The position numbers were made by a program, and so were the translations under genes. Below the pieces are notes generated by a model that was not told where the DNA came from, did no database searches, and saw only the letters and a list, made by a program, of their open reading frames with translations. Below are positions 25,763 to 35,432 of a stretch of DNA of 64,000 nucleotides, one piece after another. Positions within the stretch are counted from its first letter, which is position 1, and each line of letters opens with the position of its first letter. The stretch comes from an unicellular cyanobacterium SU2. GTDB lineage: Bacteria > Cyanobacteriota > Cyanobacteriia > Cyanobacteriales > Microcystaceae. Where the stretch lies: assembly GCA_002110465.1 (NCBI GenBank), contig NEED01000008.1, positions 62,001-126,000 of the forward strand, written 5' to 3'.

Positions 25763-27055
25763 TTACTTTTTGCTATTTTGTCGAACTCTTTTTTTTACCA
25801 AATTAGGATTAACACCATAATATTGAGCCGCTTGGGACATATTAAAGCTTAGCATTTTTTCATGACTAAGAGTATATTGAGCAGAAGGTTTAATTAATTC
25901 AACGTCAAGACATTTAATGATTTCTGTCGCAACTGCTTTTGCTAAGAAAGGAGGAACCGAATTACCTACCTGACGAAATCCATGCCATTTGGTAACATGA
26001 AATCTAAACCAATCAGGATAGGAATGAAGTCTTGCGGCTTCCCTAACCGTGATACATCTAGGGTTAATAGGATGAATAGGACGGGGGGAAGTATGCGCTC
26101 CCCTACTACTGGGGGTTCCTGCTCTTAAGGTATTACATAAACCATCAGGATGTAGCCTCAAAAATCGACTAATAGGTTCGGTTTTTCCTGGTATAGTTTT
26201 ATCAAATCTTTCCTTAGATTTAAGAGTATGTTTGGTTACCATACTCGATGTTAAAAGGTCTTTATTATAGTTTCTTTTATAAGAATAATCATCCTCTATA
26301 TTAACTAAATATCTTAATTGTTTCACATAATTACTTGGCTTTTCATAATCAGCAATAATCCAATCTCTCTTTTCCAGTTCGGGATAATCATTAACTTCGG
26401 GTAAGTCTTTTATAGCATCCCATACCGTAGGACATTTCGGTAAATTAGAAGCTTTTTTCTTTTCTGCTTTATTAGTGAAATTATGGCTAATAGCTTGAGG
26501 ATAGGTTGGTAAAGTTAATCCTTTCTGACATCCTAACAAAAAAAGTCTTTCTCGATTTTGAGGAACGCCAAAATTAGCTGCATTTAAAATTTGATAATTA
26601 GTTTCTATTTCATAATTATTTTTAGTGAATTGATCAAAAATTTCTTGTAAAAGTTGTTGATGTTTTCCAATGGCCATTCCTGGAACATTTTCAAGGACAA
26701 AATATTTGGGTTGTAACTCTAAAACTAATCGAATAAAATGAGAGACTAATACATTTCTTTCATCTTCTAACAGACGTTTTCCTATTAAAGAAAATCCTTG
26801 ACAAGGAGGTCCTCCAAAAACAACATCAATGGAGTAATTACCAATTTTTGATGATTTTCTAATTTCCTGTCCAGTAATAGCTTGAATGTCTCGACAAATG
26901 ACAGTCCAAAATGGAAAATTATACTTATGAATAGCACAATGAATGGGATCAATTTCTACTGATGCTAAGATGTCAAATCCAGCTTGTTCAAACCCTAATG
27001 TCATTCCTCCTGCACCAGCAAACAAATCAATAGCAATCGGTCTTTTGTTATTCAT
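25763..27055 (-). CDS. DNA (cytosine-5)-methyltransferase
   Basis: All core motifs are present: I (DLFAGAGGMTLGFEQAG), IV with catalytic Cys (GGPPCQGFS), VI (VLENVPG), VIII (GVPQNRERLFLLG), IX (TVREAARLHSYPDW) and X (GFRQVGNSVPP). It transfers methyl from AdoMet to cytosine C5 at an unknown target. The last ~30 residues (MLSFNMSQAAQYYGVNPNLV then KKRVRQNS) look like an added helix-turn-helix. No cognate restriction endonuclease is adjacent, so it may be an orphan or protective methylase. Exonuclease III lies 21 bases upstream on the same strand. Confidence 0.93.
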   Translation of the reverse strand: MNNKRPIAIDLFAGAGGMTLGFEQAGFDILASVEIDPIHCAIHKYNFPFWTVICRDIQAITGQEIRKSSKIGNYSIDVVFGGPPCQGFSLIGKRLLEDERNVLVSHFIRLVLELQPKYFVLENVPGMAIGKHQQLLQEIFDQFTKNNYEIETNYQILNAANFGVPQNRERLFLLGCQKGLTLPTYPQAISHNFTNKAEKKKASNLPKCPTVWDAIKDLPEVNDYPELEKRDWIIADYEKPSNYVKQLRYLVNIEDDYSYKRNYNKDLLTSSMVTKHTLKSKERFDKTIPGKTEPISRFLRLHPDGLCNTLRAGTPSSRGAHTSPRPIHPINPRCITVREAARLHSYPDWFRFHVTKWHGFRQVGNSVPPFLAKAVATEIIKCLDVELIKPSAQYTLSHEKMLSFNMSQAAQYYGVNPNLVKKRVRQNSKK

Positions 27056-27076
27056 TAATAAAACCTAAATTGCTCC

Positions 27077-27865
27077 TCAAAATTCAACAATAACTGGAGC
27101 ATGATCGCTCGGTTTAGTTAATTTCCTAGGTTCAATATCAATGGTACATTTTACGGCTTTTTTATAGAGTTTTGGAGTCAAATAATGGTGATCAATTCGC
27201 CATCCTCGATTACGTTGAAATCCACCTGAACGATAATCCCACCAGCTAAAATATCCCCCCTGTGAGGTAAATTTCCGAAAAGCATCTTTTAACCCTAATG
27301 AAAGAATATCTTGTAATGCTTCTCGTTCTAATGGGGAAGACATAATATGATTTTCTTTAGACTTAGGATTATAAATGTCTTTATCTTCTAAAGCAATATT
27401 GAAGTCTCCACAAATACATAATTCTTGGTTAGATTCATCTAAAAATTTAGTCAAATATTGTTTTAAAACCTTGAACCATCGTAACTTATAATCGTACTTT
27501 TCACTTCCTACTGATGATCCATTAGGAACATATAAATTAACAATTCTTACTCCATTACAAACTCCTGTAATAACTCGTTTTTGCTCATCAAACTCTTCTG
27601 CTAAAGATTCCCCAACAATGGGAGTAAATCCGGTAGTTACATCTTCTAGGGGTTGACGACTAAAAATAGCAACCCCATTATAAGCTTTCTGTCCATAAAT
27701 ATAAACATGATAACCTAATTCTTCAAAAGGGCTTTTAGGAAAATCTTGATCAATCACTTTAGTTTCTTGTAAACAAAGAGCATCCACAGAATTAGTATTT
27801 AACCAGTCAATAACATGAGGTTGTCTAGTCCGAATTGAATTAACATTCCAAGTTCCAATTTTCAT
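27077..27865 (-). CDS. xth: Exodeoxyribonuclease III
   Basis: 262 residues with every EEP-fold hallmark: GTWNVNSIRTR, LQETKV (metal-binding Glu), NLYVPNGS, GDFNIALEDKDIYNP (Asp/Asn pair), WRIDHHYLT and the C-terminal KPSDHAPVIVEF. Acts as an AP endonuclease and 3'-exonuclease in base-excision repair. Transcribed toward the methyltransferase, with a 21-base gap, so a shared transcript is possible. Confidence 0.93.
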   Translation of the reverse strand: MKIGTWNVNSIRTRQPHVIDWLNTNSVDALCLQETKVIDQDFPKSPFEELGYHVYIYGQKAYNGVAIFSRQPLEDVTTGFTPIVGESLAEEFDEQKRVITGVCNGVRIVNLYVPNGSSVGSEKYDYKLRWFKVLKQYLTKFLDESNQELCICGDFNIALEDKDIYNPKSKENHIMSSPLEREALQDILSLGLKDAFRKFTSQGGYFSWWDYRSGGFQRNRGWRIDHHYLTPKLYKKAVKCTIDIEPRKLTKPSDHAPVIVEF

Positions 27866-28044
27866 TATTTTTTATGATTTAGTTGTGTTATTTTTGTTAA
27901 TCTATTGGGAAAATTGCTGATTGTGATTTTTTGATTATCCTAATTAAGCATCAGCTAATAAACTTAATTTAGGGGTTTTTTAGTTTTTAAGCAATCAACT
28001 ACAATATTATATCAAATTAGAGACTATTTTTTTGACAAAAACCA

Positions 28045-28073
28045 ATAAAAAGTTTAGGTTTTTTATAACCTAA
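28045..28073 (-). terminator. Terminator of the P-type ATPase gene
   Basis: Perfect seven-base stem TTAGGTT / AACCTAA with a six-base loop; on the minus strand it is followed by ACTTTTTA. The rest of 27866-28184 is AT-rich without a supported gene. Confidence 0.65.
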
Positions 28074-28184
28074 GCAAGGGGTAGATGATATTATATTTGT
28101 TCCAAATAACTCTCGTATTTACCCACTCTAAGGTCTTTAAATTTTATTAATAAACAGTTTCTCACAACAGATTTACCATTGTGT

Positions 28185-30659
28185 TTAACGATTACTTAAA
28201 TTGTTCCAAATACGAAGATAACGCCGTCCCAAGAGAACAACTTTTTTCTTATTTAAAAGACGGTATAGCCAGAGTTTTAACCAGTCAAAAATTAAGAACC
28301 AGACAAAGGCATAGCCCCAACTGGCAAACGTCCACCAAAAGCCAACCGGAGCCATTAAAATCCCAAACCATCCTAAAATAGTAGAAATAGTGACAGATAA
28401 CCCTGTCGCCATTAACATTGTTTTCGCAGGGGAAACCGACCAAAAAGGACCTTGAACTCTCGTTACATAAATAGTCATCATACCCCCAACAGCTAAATGC
28501 AAATAAATTAGGGTTTGTACCATTTCATGGGATAACTTGAGATAAATTTCGGTGTAGTAATAAAGCAGAAAAGTTTCCACTACCCCCACTAAACCTAGAA
28601 AAGTAGCAAAGCTAAGAATAAAGGTTAAATTCCAACTTTGGGGTTGTTTAGGAATTTTGGTATTGTCATAAGCAATGGTTACCATCGAACCATCATTAAT
28701 TAATGCCAGAAGTACCAACATAACCACAGTGACAGGATAAGACCCATAAACTAAAATCGCTATGGTGACAAAGAAGAGAATGCGAACCGTCTCTACTACA
28801 CGATAAACACAATAGCTGTTCATCCGTAGGAAAATTTGACGACTCAATTTAATCGCATCAATAATGACGGATAAACCAGGGGTTAATAAAACTATATCGG
28901 CGGCCGCCCTAGCTGCATCTGTCGCCCCCGAAACCGCAATGCCTGCACTAGACTGTTTTAGGGCAGGGGCATCGTTGACCCCATCCCCCGTCATAGCGAC
29001 AATATACCCTTGTTTTTGTAAGCTTTCGACAATATGAAACTTATCTTCAGGGAAAACTTGACCGAACCCGTCTGCATACTTAATTTCTCTGGCTAATTGA
29101 CTCATCTGAAAGGCTGGGGTTTCTCGGAAGATTTTCGCATCAATGACATTTTGCCCTAACCCCAATTGATGACAAGTTTCTTTGGCGATCGCTACTTGAT
29201 CCCCCGTAATCATTTTTAAAGGAACTCCCAATTTTCGGGCATTTTCAATGGTAATTTGGGAATCGGGGCGAGGAGGATCGAATAAGGAAAGGATGCCTAA
29301 AAACTGCCATTCTCCCTGGTCATTGGTGCGGGCTACTCCCAAAGCGCGATAACCCCGTTGGGCTAACGCATCAATTTGGGCATTAACTTGAGGGGCGATC
29401 GCTTCTCTATTAGGACTTAAATCTAAAATAACTTGAGGTGCGCCTTTGCTGGTTTTAAAGGTTTGGCCGTCACTGCTACTAATTTCGGCTTCTGTGCGTT
29501 TACGAACGGGATCAAAAGGGATAAAGTGGGTAATTTGATAATTCTGAAGTTGATCGGGGTTTTTTAACCCGTCAATAATGGTCATATCAATGGGGTCGTG
29601 ATCTTCACTGCGAGAAGCCAAGGCTGCCGATAAAAGCATAATTTCTGGGTCAACCCCTGTCAAAGTCCAAGGATCACCCAACGATAGTTTATTGAGGGTT
29701 AGGGTTCCGGTTTTATCAGAACAAAGCATATTTACACCGGCCAGTTCATCAATGGCCGCTAAGCGAGTCACCAGTGCATTCTTTTTGGCTAAGAGTTGCG
29801 CCCCAATGGCCATAGTAACTGCCAATACCGTTGGGGTGGCTAAGGGAATGGAAGCAACGGTTAATACCAGACAATATTTAAGGACTTGAACAAAGTTATC
29901 CCCATCATGAACCCTCACTAATAAGATAATAGCGACGAGGATCATGTTAATGATGATCAGATAATCAGAAAGTTTGAGAACAGCTTCTTGTAAGTGATCC
30001 GTTGATTGTGCTTCGCTGACTAATTTAGCGGTTTTGCCAAAAAAGGTATTTACTCCTGTACTGGTAACAACGGCTTCCGCTTGACCTTGTTTAAGAATGG
30101 AACCAGAATAGACCAAATCCTCTGTTTTACGGGTGACGGGGAAGGATTCCCCTGTTAAGGCTGCTTGGTCGATGGTTAAAGAGTCACATTCAAAGAGTTT
30201 TAAATCGGCTGGTAGTACATCCCCAATTTTGATCCGAATGATGTCCCCAGGCACTAATTCCCGTGCCGGAATCATTTTCCACTCTCCATCCCGTTTAGCC
30301 GTGGCTTGTAGGGCTAACTGGGCTTTGAGGGCGGCCACCGCATCCCCTGCTGATTTTTCTTCCGTAAAGCCGATGGCTGCATTACCAATTAAAAGAAAAA
30401 AGATAATGCCAAAATCTACCCAATCTCCTACTAATGCACAGAGAATAATGGCTGCTTCAATCATCCAAGGCATGGGTCCCCAGAAATAGGAAAGCAACAT
30501 CATTAACAGGTTGACTTTTTTGTCTTCTAACTCATTATGACCGTATTGGCTTAGACGATTTTCTGCCTCTTTTTGAGTTAAACCATCGGGGGATGTTTCT
30601 AGCTGTTTTATTACCTCGGATAAAGATAACTCTTGAGGATTTGCGCTGGCATTTGTCAT
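28185..30659 (-). CDS. Plasma-membrane proton-efflux P-type ATPase
   Basis: 824 residues, type IIIA P-ATPase. It has an N-terminal regulatory region (LSEVIKQLETSPDGLTQKEA, the cation-ATPase N-domain), the actuator TGES in LTGESFPVTR, the phosphorylation site CSDKTGTLTLNKL, the ATP-binding KGAPQVI, and the hinge MTGDGVNDAPALK. About ten membrane spans are visible. It would pump protons across the cytoplasmic membrane at the expense of ATP. A short shadow frame on the opposite strand at the 3' end is not a gene. Confidence 0.92.
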   Translation of the reverse strand: MTNASANPQELSLSEVIKQLETSPDGLTQKEAENRLSQYGHNELEDKKVNLLMMLLSYFWGPMPWMIEAAIILCALVGDWVDFGIIFFLLIGNAAIGFTEEKSAGDAVAALKAQLALQATAKRDGEWKMIPARELVPGDIIRIKIGDVLPADLKLFECDSLTIDQAALTGESFPVTRKTEDLVYSGSILKQGQAEAVVTSTGVNTFFGKTAKLVSEAQSTDHLQEAVLKLSDYLIIINMILVAIILLVRVHDGDNFVQVLKYCLVLTVASIPLATPTVLAVTMAIGAQLLAKKNALVTRLAAIDELAGVNMLCSDKTGTLTLNKLSLGDPWTLTGVDPEIMLLSAALASRSEDHDPIDMTIIDGLKNPDQLQNYQITHFIPFDPVRKRTEAEISSSDGQTFKTSKGAPQVILDLSPNREAIAPQVNAQIDALAQRGYRALGVARTNDQGEWQFLGILSLFDPPRPDSQITIENARKLGVPLKMITGDQVAIAKETCHQLGLGQNVIDAKIFRETPAFQMSQLAREIKYADGFGQVFPEDKFHIVESLQKQGYIVAMTGDGVNDAPALKQSSAGIAVSGATDAARAAADIVLLTPGLSVIIDAIKLSRQIFLRMNSYCVYRVVETVRILFFVTIAILVYGSYPVTVVMLVLLALINDGSMVTIAYDNTKIPKQPQSWNLTFILSFATFLGLVGVVETFLLYYYTEIYLKLSHEMVQTLIYLHLAVGGMMTIYVTRVQGPFWSVSPAKTMLMATGLSVTISTILGWFGILMAPVGFWWTFASWGYAFVWFLIFDWLKLWLYRLLNKKKVVLLGRRYLRIWNNLSNR

Positions 30660-30920
30660 GGTTTTAAGATTAATAGATTATCGAAGTATTAAAGTTAATT
30701 GAATAGATTGATTATATAAAATAAACGAATATTTTTCATCAGATAAAAGACAAATAACCAAACAACTATTTAAAAGATTTTCTTGATAATTTGAAGCATT
30801 TCTTAACTTTATGAGTTTAAACAACCCTCTAGGGTAGTCTATCTTTATAAAATTCATAAAAGTTTAGATTCTTAAGTTTTTTGTGTTGACATACTATATA
30901 ATAAGTAATTTAATTGATAA

Positions 30921-30947
30921 AAAATAAAAAAGAGGGCTTTTGCCCTC
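30921..30947 (-). terminator. Terminator of ctpA
   Basis: On the minus strand GAGGGC-AAAA-GCCCTC followed by TTTTTTATTTTTT, just past the ctpA stop. A textbook intrinsic terminator. The remaining 30660-30920 gap holds only AT-rich upstream sequence of the ATPase gene. Confidence 0.92.
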
Positions 30948-30972
30948 ATCGAACCGACAAAAAACTACTTAA

Positions 30973-32214
30973 TTAAGAAGCATGAGCAACCACCATATTG
31001 CCTGTTAAAATCTTAACAGCAGCTTGGTATTGTAAATCTGCATCAGTGCCAATTTGTTGATAACTAATAGGATCTTGGGGAACAACTTCATCAGGAACAA
31101 TTCCCAACTTATGAATATCTTTGTGATTAGGAGTCTCATATTTAGCAACTGTTACCGCTAATCCTGCGCCATCAGGCAACTCAAATAAAGACTGAATTAA
31201 GCCTTTACCAAAGGTTTTTTCCCCGACTAATATTCCCCGACCATTATCTTGTAAAGCTCCCGCTAAAATTTCACTAGCACTAGCGGTTCCTTGGTTAACT
31301 AATACGGCCAAAGGATCTTCTGTTAAAGCAGAACCAAAGGCAGAAAAACTATCTTGAATCCCTTGACGATTAACAGTATAAACAATCGTTCCATCATCTA
31401 ACCAAAGGCGAGCAACTTCAATTCCAGCTTGTAATAAACCTCCTGGATTATTGCGTAAATCCAAAATGTAAGCTTTCGCGCCTTGTTGTTCTAAATTAGT
31501 AACAGCATCAGCAATATCTTCGGCTGCATTAGCACTAAATTGATTGAGGCGAACATAACCAATAGGAACATTTTGAGTCTGATGATCAAGGTTAGCAAAT
31601 ACCGGACTTAGGGAAATATGATCCCGTGTAATATTGATTTGACGAATAGTTTCTTGGTCTTGATGGGGTTTAATGGTTAAAGAAACTTGAGTCCCACTCG
31701 GTCCACGCATTTTGGTAGCTGCTTCATCGAGAGTTAAAGTAACCGTGTCTACCCCATCAATTTTCAAGATGCGATCGCGTGCTTTAATACCAGCCGCTTC
31801 AGCCGGGGAACCCGCCAAAGGAGCAACCACTTCTAAATTACCCGTCTCAGGATTAATATTAATCTGTAAACCCACCCCTGATAACTCTCCAGCCGTACTC
31901 ACTTGCAAGTTATGATACTGTTCAGGTCGTAGCAGTCGGGTAAACGGTTCATCGAGAGTAGCCAACATTTCATCAATGGTGTCGTAGGTTTCTTCACGAT
32001 CATGAAGGGGTCGTCGTAACAATTTTTGACGTAATGACCACCAATTTTGATTATTAAATGAATCATCTAGGTAGGCTTGATTAACTAATCGCCAAGACTG
32101 AAGTAGTAGTTTTTGATCTTGACTAAAGGCTGAAGCAACTGGAGTCCAAACAAAGCAATTAAACAGAAGGGAACAAATAACTAAAAGGGTAGTCCAAAAT
32201 GCACGTTTTCTCAT
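30973..32214 (-). CDS. ctpA: Carboxyl-terminal processing protease CtpA
   Basis: 413 residues from ATG 32214, which gives a signal peptide (MRKRAFWTTLLVICSLLFNC...) ending before AFSQDQKLLLQSWRLVNQAY; upstream in-frame starts lack this. PDZ domain with LSGVGLQINI and AGIKARDRILKIDG; S41 peptidase core with NNPGGLLQAG, catalytic Ser in GTASASEILAGALQDNG and Lys in KTFGKGLIQS. In cyanobacteria CtpA cleaves the C-terminal extension of precursor D1 in the lumen, needed to assemble the manganese cluster. The close match to CtpA rather than CtpB/C is by recalled sequence pattern. Confidence 0.88.
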   Translation of the reverse strand: MRKRAFWTTLLVICSLLFNCFVWTPVASAFSQDQKLLLQSWRLVNQAYLDDSFNNQNWWSLRQKLLRRPLHDREETYDTIDEMLATLDEPFTRLLRPEQYHNLQVSTAGELSGVGLQININPETGNLEVVAPLAGSPAEAAGIKARDRILKIDGVDTVTLTLDEAATKMRGPSGTQVSLTIKPHQDQETIRQINITRDHISLSPVFANLDHQTQNVPIGYVRLNQFSANAAEDIADAVTNLEQQGAKAYILDLRNNPGGLLQAGIEVARLWLDDGTIVYTVNRQGIQDSFSAFGSALTEDPLAVLVNQGTASASEILAGALQDNGRGILVGEKTFGKGLIQSLFELPDGAGLAVTVAKYETPNHKDIHKLGIVPDEVVPQDPISYQQIGTDADLQYQAAVKILTGNMVVAHAS

Positions 32215-32447
32215 GAGACAAATAGATAAATAAACAAACACATAACAGAATTGACACTCCCCCACGAACAGTAATTCAGGGGATTTTTCCTTTTTAGACC
32301 GATTTAGGTTTGACAAAAAAGGTCTCTCAAGACAGAGACGGGAACTGCTATGATCCCATTGTGTCGAAATTCTAGCAAAAATAACATTTAAAGCCCCCAC
32401 TTCCTCTGACTGAGAATTCTAAATATGAGGGAAATAGGGGCAAGTAT

Positions 32448-32561
32448 TCAAGCAGCAGGAGTGGCTGTTATCGTCAACCAAAGGAGTACAGCCAGTAACA
32501 AGACACACAATTTGATGACCACGTAAGTGATGCTATCAGGATAGAGGAAAGTGTTTAGCAT
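32448..32561 (-). CDS. 37-residue single-span membrane protein
   Basis: Found in the gap upstream of ctpA. It starts at ATG 32561 with a strong AAGGAG ribosome binding site eight bases upstream, codes MLNTFLYPDSITYVVIKLCV then LLLAVLLWLTITATPAA, and ends at a TGA. It has one clear hydrophobic span and a short N-terminal head. Size and shape match small thylakoid subunits of photosystems, cytochrome b6f or NDH-1, but it matches none of the Psa/Psb/Pet sequences I recall, so I give no name. The rest of 32215-32447 and 32562-32791 shows nothing clear. Confidence 0.6.
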   Translation of the reverse strand: MLNTFLYPDSITYVVIKLCVLLLAVLLWLTITATPAA

Positions 32562-32791
32562 AATTTCTCTCCTTGCCATAGATTGAGGGTGAGACATCGA
32601 ATGATGATTAGTCTCTTCCTACTTTTATTGTGTCCCTAAATTATTGAGAAATCTTACTGAAGTAGTAAAAATTAACTAGGAAGAATCTCGTTCATACCAG
32701 GCTGTTGATGGAATCTGATAATTTATGAGAAGATAACGAATGGACGATTTATTGATCTGTGGTCTGTCCGTGATTCTACCCACCCTCAATT

Positions 32792-33103
32792 ATGGTTATT
32801 GAATGGCTTAAATTCAAAGTTGCTCCTCAATTGAGAGAAAAATTTATTCAGCTTGATGATGATATTTGGACACCAACCTTAGCCCAATTTTCAGGATTTT
32901 TAGGGAAAGAAGTCTGGATAGCTCCCGATATGCCTGATGCACTCATTTTAGTGATTCGTTGGGAAACCCGCCAAAAATGGAAAGCTATCCCCGTATCAAT
33001 CTTAGAAGTAACCGAGAAACAGTTTGCCCAAGCCATGGGGAAAGATTCTTATGAGATGATAGGAACAGGGGAATACCAAGTGCGAAAATTCCCCGCCAAT
33101 TGA
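32792..33103 (+). CDS. TIGR03792 family protein (monooxygenase-like fold)
   Basis: 103 residues beginning MVIEWLKFKVAPQLREKFIQ, with DIWTPTLAQFSGFLGKEVW and VIRWETRQKWKAIP. This is the pattern of a cyanobacterial family (TIGR03792) related to the dimeric alpha/beta-barrel antibiotic-monooxygenase fold. Function unknown. It precedes rimK by 80 bases on the same strand; cotranscription is possible. Confidence 0.75.
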   Translation: MVIEWLKFKVAPQLREKFIQLDDDIWTPTLAQFSGFLGKEVWIAPDMPDALILVIRWETRQKWKAIPVSILEVTEKQFAQAMGKDSYEMIGTGEYQVRKFPAN

Positions 33104-33183
33104 TAGAGTAACCAATAGTCAGTTATTAGTTAAGATAACTGAAATTTTTTAGATTTTGAATCCTCACAGCAACAAGAAATAAC

Positions 33184-34089
33184 ATGAAACTTGCAATTCT
33201 ATCCCAAGATTCCTCATTGTACTCTACTAGAAGACTTGAAGAAGCAGCAGAAGGCCAAGGACACGATGTCAAGGTAATTAATTATTTACGCTGCTACATG
33301 AATATTACCTCTCACAAACCAGCAGTATTCTACAATGGCCAGCCCCTAGAACGATTTGATGCGGTGATTCCTCGTATTGCAGCCTCAAAAACTTTTTATG
33401 GAACCGCCGTGGTTCGTCAATTTGAGGTGATGGGAGTCTTCAGTGCCAATGAATCTCAAGCCATTTCGCGATCGCGCGATAAACTACGGTGTCTACAAAT
33501 CTTAGCCCGTGATGGTATTGGTTTACCCGTGACTGGATTTGCCCACGCTACCCAAGATATTCAAGGGTTACTCGAATCGGTGGGCGGCGCGCCTGTGGTG
33601 ATTAAACTTCTAGAAGGAACCCAAGGCATCGGCGTGGTGTTGGCTGAAACCCATCAGGCCGCTAAATCAGTGATTGAAGCCTTCCGCCAACTTGATGCGA
33701 ATATCCTGGTGCAAGAATTTATTAAAGAAGCAGCCGGAATAGATTTACGCTGTTTTGTTGTAGGGGGTAAAGTGGTTGCTTCAATGAAACGTCAAGGGGC
33801 CGAAGGCGATTTTCGGTCTAACCTACACCGTGGGGGCAAAGCGGATAATGTTAAACTTACTCCAGAAGAACGCACCACAGCAATTCGGGCTGCAAAATCC
33901 ATGGGGTTAAAGGTTGCAGGAGTGGATTTACTACGGTCGAATCATGGTCCAGTGGTGATGGAAGTTAATTCTTCTCCAGGGTTAGAAGGAATTGAAAAAG
34001 CATCAGGGGTTGATGTCGCTGGTAAAATTATTGAATTTGTGGCGAAAAGTGCAACGACCGGATCAACTAAGGATCGTATCCAGTATTAA
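33184..34089 (+). CDS. rimK: RimK-type alpha-L-glutamate ligase
   Basis: 301-residue ATP-grasp ligase. It has the N-terminal preATP-grasp region ([20 protein letters not shown]), [31 protein letters not shown], the metal/ATP-binding [20 protein letters not shown] and [20 protein letters not shown]. RimK adds glutamates to the C-terminus of ribosomal protein S6 or makes poly-glutamate. A succinylglutamate-desuccinylase-type gene starts five bases after its stop, forming a conserved-looking ligase/hydrolase pair. Confidence 0.92.
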   Translation: MKLAILSQDSSLYSTRRLEEAAEGQGHDVKVINYLRCYMNITSHKPAVFYNGQPLERFDAVIPRIAASKTFYGTAVVRQFEVMGVFSANESQAISRSRDKLRCLQILARDGIGLPVTGFAHATQDIQGLLESVGGAPVVIKLLEGTQGIGVVLAETHQAAKSVIEAFRQLDANILVQEFIKEAAGIDLRCFVVGGKVVASMKRQGAEGDFRSNLHRGGKADNVKLTPEERTTAIRAAKSMGLKVAGVDLLRSNHGPVVMEVNSSPGLEGIEKASGVDVAGKIIEFVAKSATTGSTKDRIQY

Positions 34090-34094
34090 TCTAG

Positions 34095-35060
34095 ATGACC
34101 GACCATACCATTGAAATTGCGGGGACGGCGATCGCCCCCGGTCAACGACAACAATTAGAAATTCCTGTCGCCCAACTCCCGACGCGGACAATGATCTCTC
34201 TCCCTGTCATGGTGATTAATGGCCATGAACCTGGACCGAAATTATGGTTGAGTGGGGCAATTCATGGGGATGAAATTAATGGGGTGGAAATTATTCGTCA
34301 GGTGTTAAACAAAATTCACCCCCAACCGTTACGAGGGGCAATTATTGCCGTTCCTATTGTCAATGTCTTTGGTTTTATGGAACAATCGCGGTATTTACCA
34401 GATCGCCGTGACTTAAATCGTTCTTTCCCGGGTTCGTCTCAAGGTTCCCTTAGTGCGCGGTTGGCCTATTTATTCATGACAGAAATTGTTGATCAATGTA
34501 CTCACGGGATTGATTTACACACTGCTGGTCAACCAAGGGTTAATTTACCCCAAATTCGCGCTAATTTAGACGATGAGGAAACCTATCGTTGCGCCCAAGC
34601 GTTTGGCGCACCCTTGATGATTCATTCTTCTACCCGTGATGGTTCCCTCCGTCAAGCAGCCAGTAAACAGGGGATTCCCACTCTTTTGTATGAAGGAGGG
34701 GAGGCGTTACGCTTTGATCCCTATGCGATCGAGGTGGGAGTCATGGGAATTTTTCGGGTCATGGATTTATTGGGAATGTACCCTCAACCTTTGGCTATTC
34801 CTGACTTTAATTCCCTAAAAGTGACTAAAACTAAATGGGTTCGGGCTTCTCGTAGTGGCATACTCCATTTAGAGGTTAAATTAGGGGAGAAGGTCGAAAA
34901 AAAACAGCTTTTAGGCATTGTTACTGATGCCTTTGGGGAAACGTCGGCTAAAATTCGTTCTCCTGAAACGGGGGTTATTATTGGCCATGTTCAAAACCCG
35001 TTAGTCAATAAAGGAGATGGTATTGTTCATCTTGCTTTAACGGCTTCTCAATCTTCCTGA
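34095..35060 (+). CDS. Succinylglutamate desuccinylase/aspartoacylase family hydrolase
   Basis: 321-residue zinc carboxypeptidase-like amidohydrolase: zinc ligands HGDEING (His, Glu) and the later His in THGIDLHTA, plus DRRDLNRSFPG substrate-binding region and a C-terminal beta domain of the biotinyl-like type (VTDAFGETSAKIRSPETGVI). It starts five bases after rimK. A reasonable inference is that it removes or processes glutamyl groups added by RimK, or another amino-acid conjugate; this is not shown by the sequence. Confidence 0.85.
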   Translation: MTDHTIEIAGTAIAPGQRQQLEIPVAQLPTRTMISLPVMVINGHEPGPKLWLSGAIHGDEINGVEIIRQVLNKIHPQPLRGAIIAVPIVNVFGFMEQSRYLPDRRDLNRSFPGSSQGSLSARLAYLFMTEIVDQCTHGIDLHTAGQPRVNLPQIRANLDDEETYRCAQAFGAPLMIHSSTRDGSLRQAASKQGIPTLLYEGGEALRFDPYAIEVGVMGIFRVMDLLGMYPQPLAIPDFNSLKVTKTKWVRASRSGILHLEVKLGEKVEKKQLLGIVTDAFGETSAKIRSPETGVIIGHVQNPLVNKGDGIVHLALTASQSS

Positions 35061-35188
35061 AATCTTCCCATTATTATCCCTAAAACTTTTCAATTTCTTA
35101 TAATATTGAGCCATAAATACACAAAGTTGTCGTGATATTGTATGGTGAAAATAGAAGCTTTGATCAGGCTCAGTAAGTTAAGTCACTA

Positions 35189-35213
35189 GGTTCGTAGTAA
35201 GTCCTTTAGGACT
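35189..35213 (+). repeat. Short dispersed palindromic repeat (copy 5)
   Basis: TTCGTAGTAAGTCCTTTAGG followed by ACTTC; the core AAGTCCTTTAGGACTT is palindromic. Confidence 0.8.
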
Positions 35214-35309
35214 TCTATAGAGTTTTAGCTATCACGACAAACCTTAAAAAAATAAACGGACAGTAAACAAATAATTTTGCCTAGGTAAGTAGTTAAGAAA
35301 TCAAAGAAA

Positions 35310-35376
35310 GTTTGTAGTAAGCTCTTTAGATCAAGCAAGTGTTGCACTATGAAGGCTAAAGCTCCAACTACGAACT
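35310..35376. repeat. Paired dispersed repeats (copies 6 and 7, opposite orientation)
   Basis: TTTGTAGTAAGCTCTTTAGA at 35311-35330 and AAGGCTAAAGCTCCAACTAC at 35352-35371 (continuing GAACTT) form a larger inverted pair. A similar composite occurs at 55688-55756. They fill the region before the parA gene, otherwise without a gene (35061-35432). Confidence 0.75.
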
Positions 35377-35432
35377 TATTTAGTTTACCTTTAATTATGC
35401 CCACTGACTTCTTATAGAATTAACAAACATCC

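Noticed and set aside
28181-28381. Plus-strand ORF of 66 codons at the 3' end of the P-type ATPase gene
   Set aside because: It lies almost entirely inside the ATPase coding sequence on the opposite strand and has no ribosome binding site or recognisable protein.
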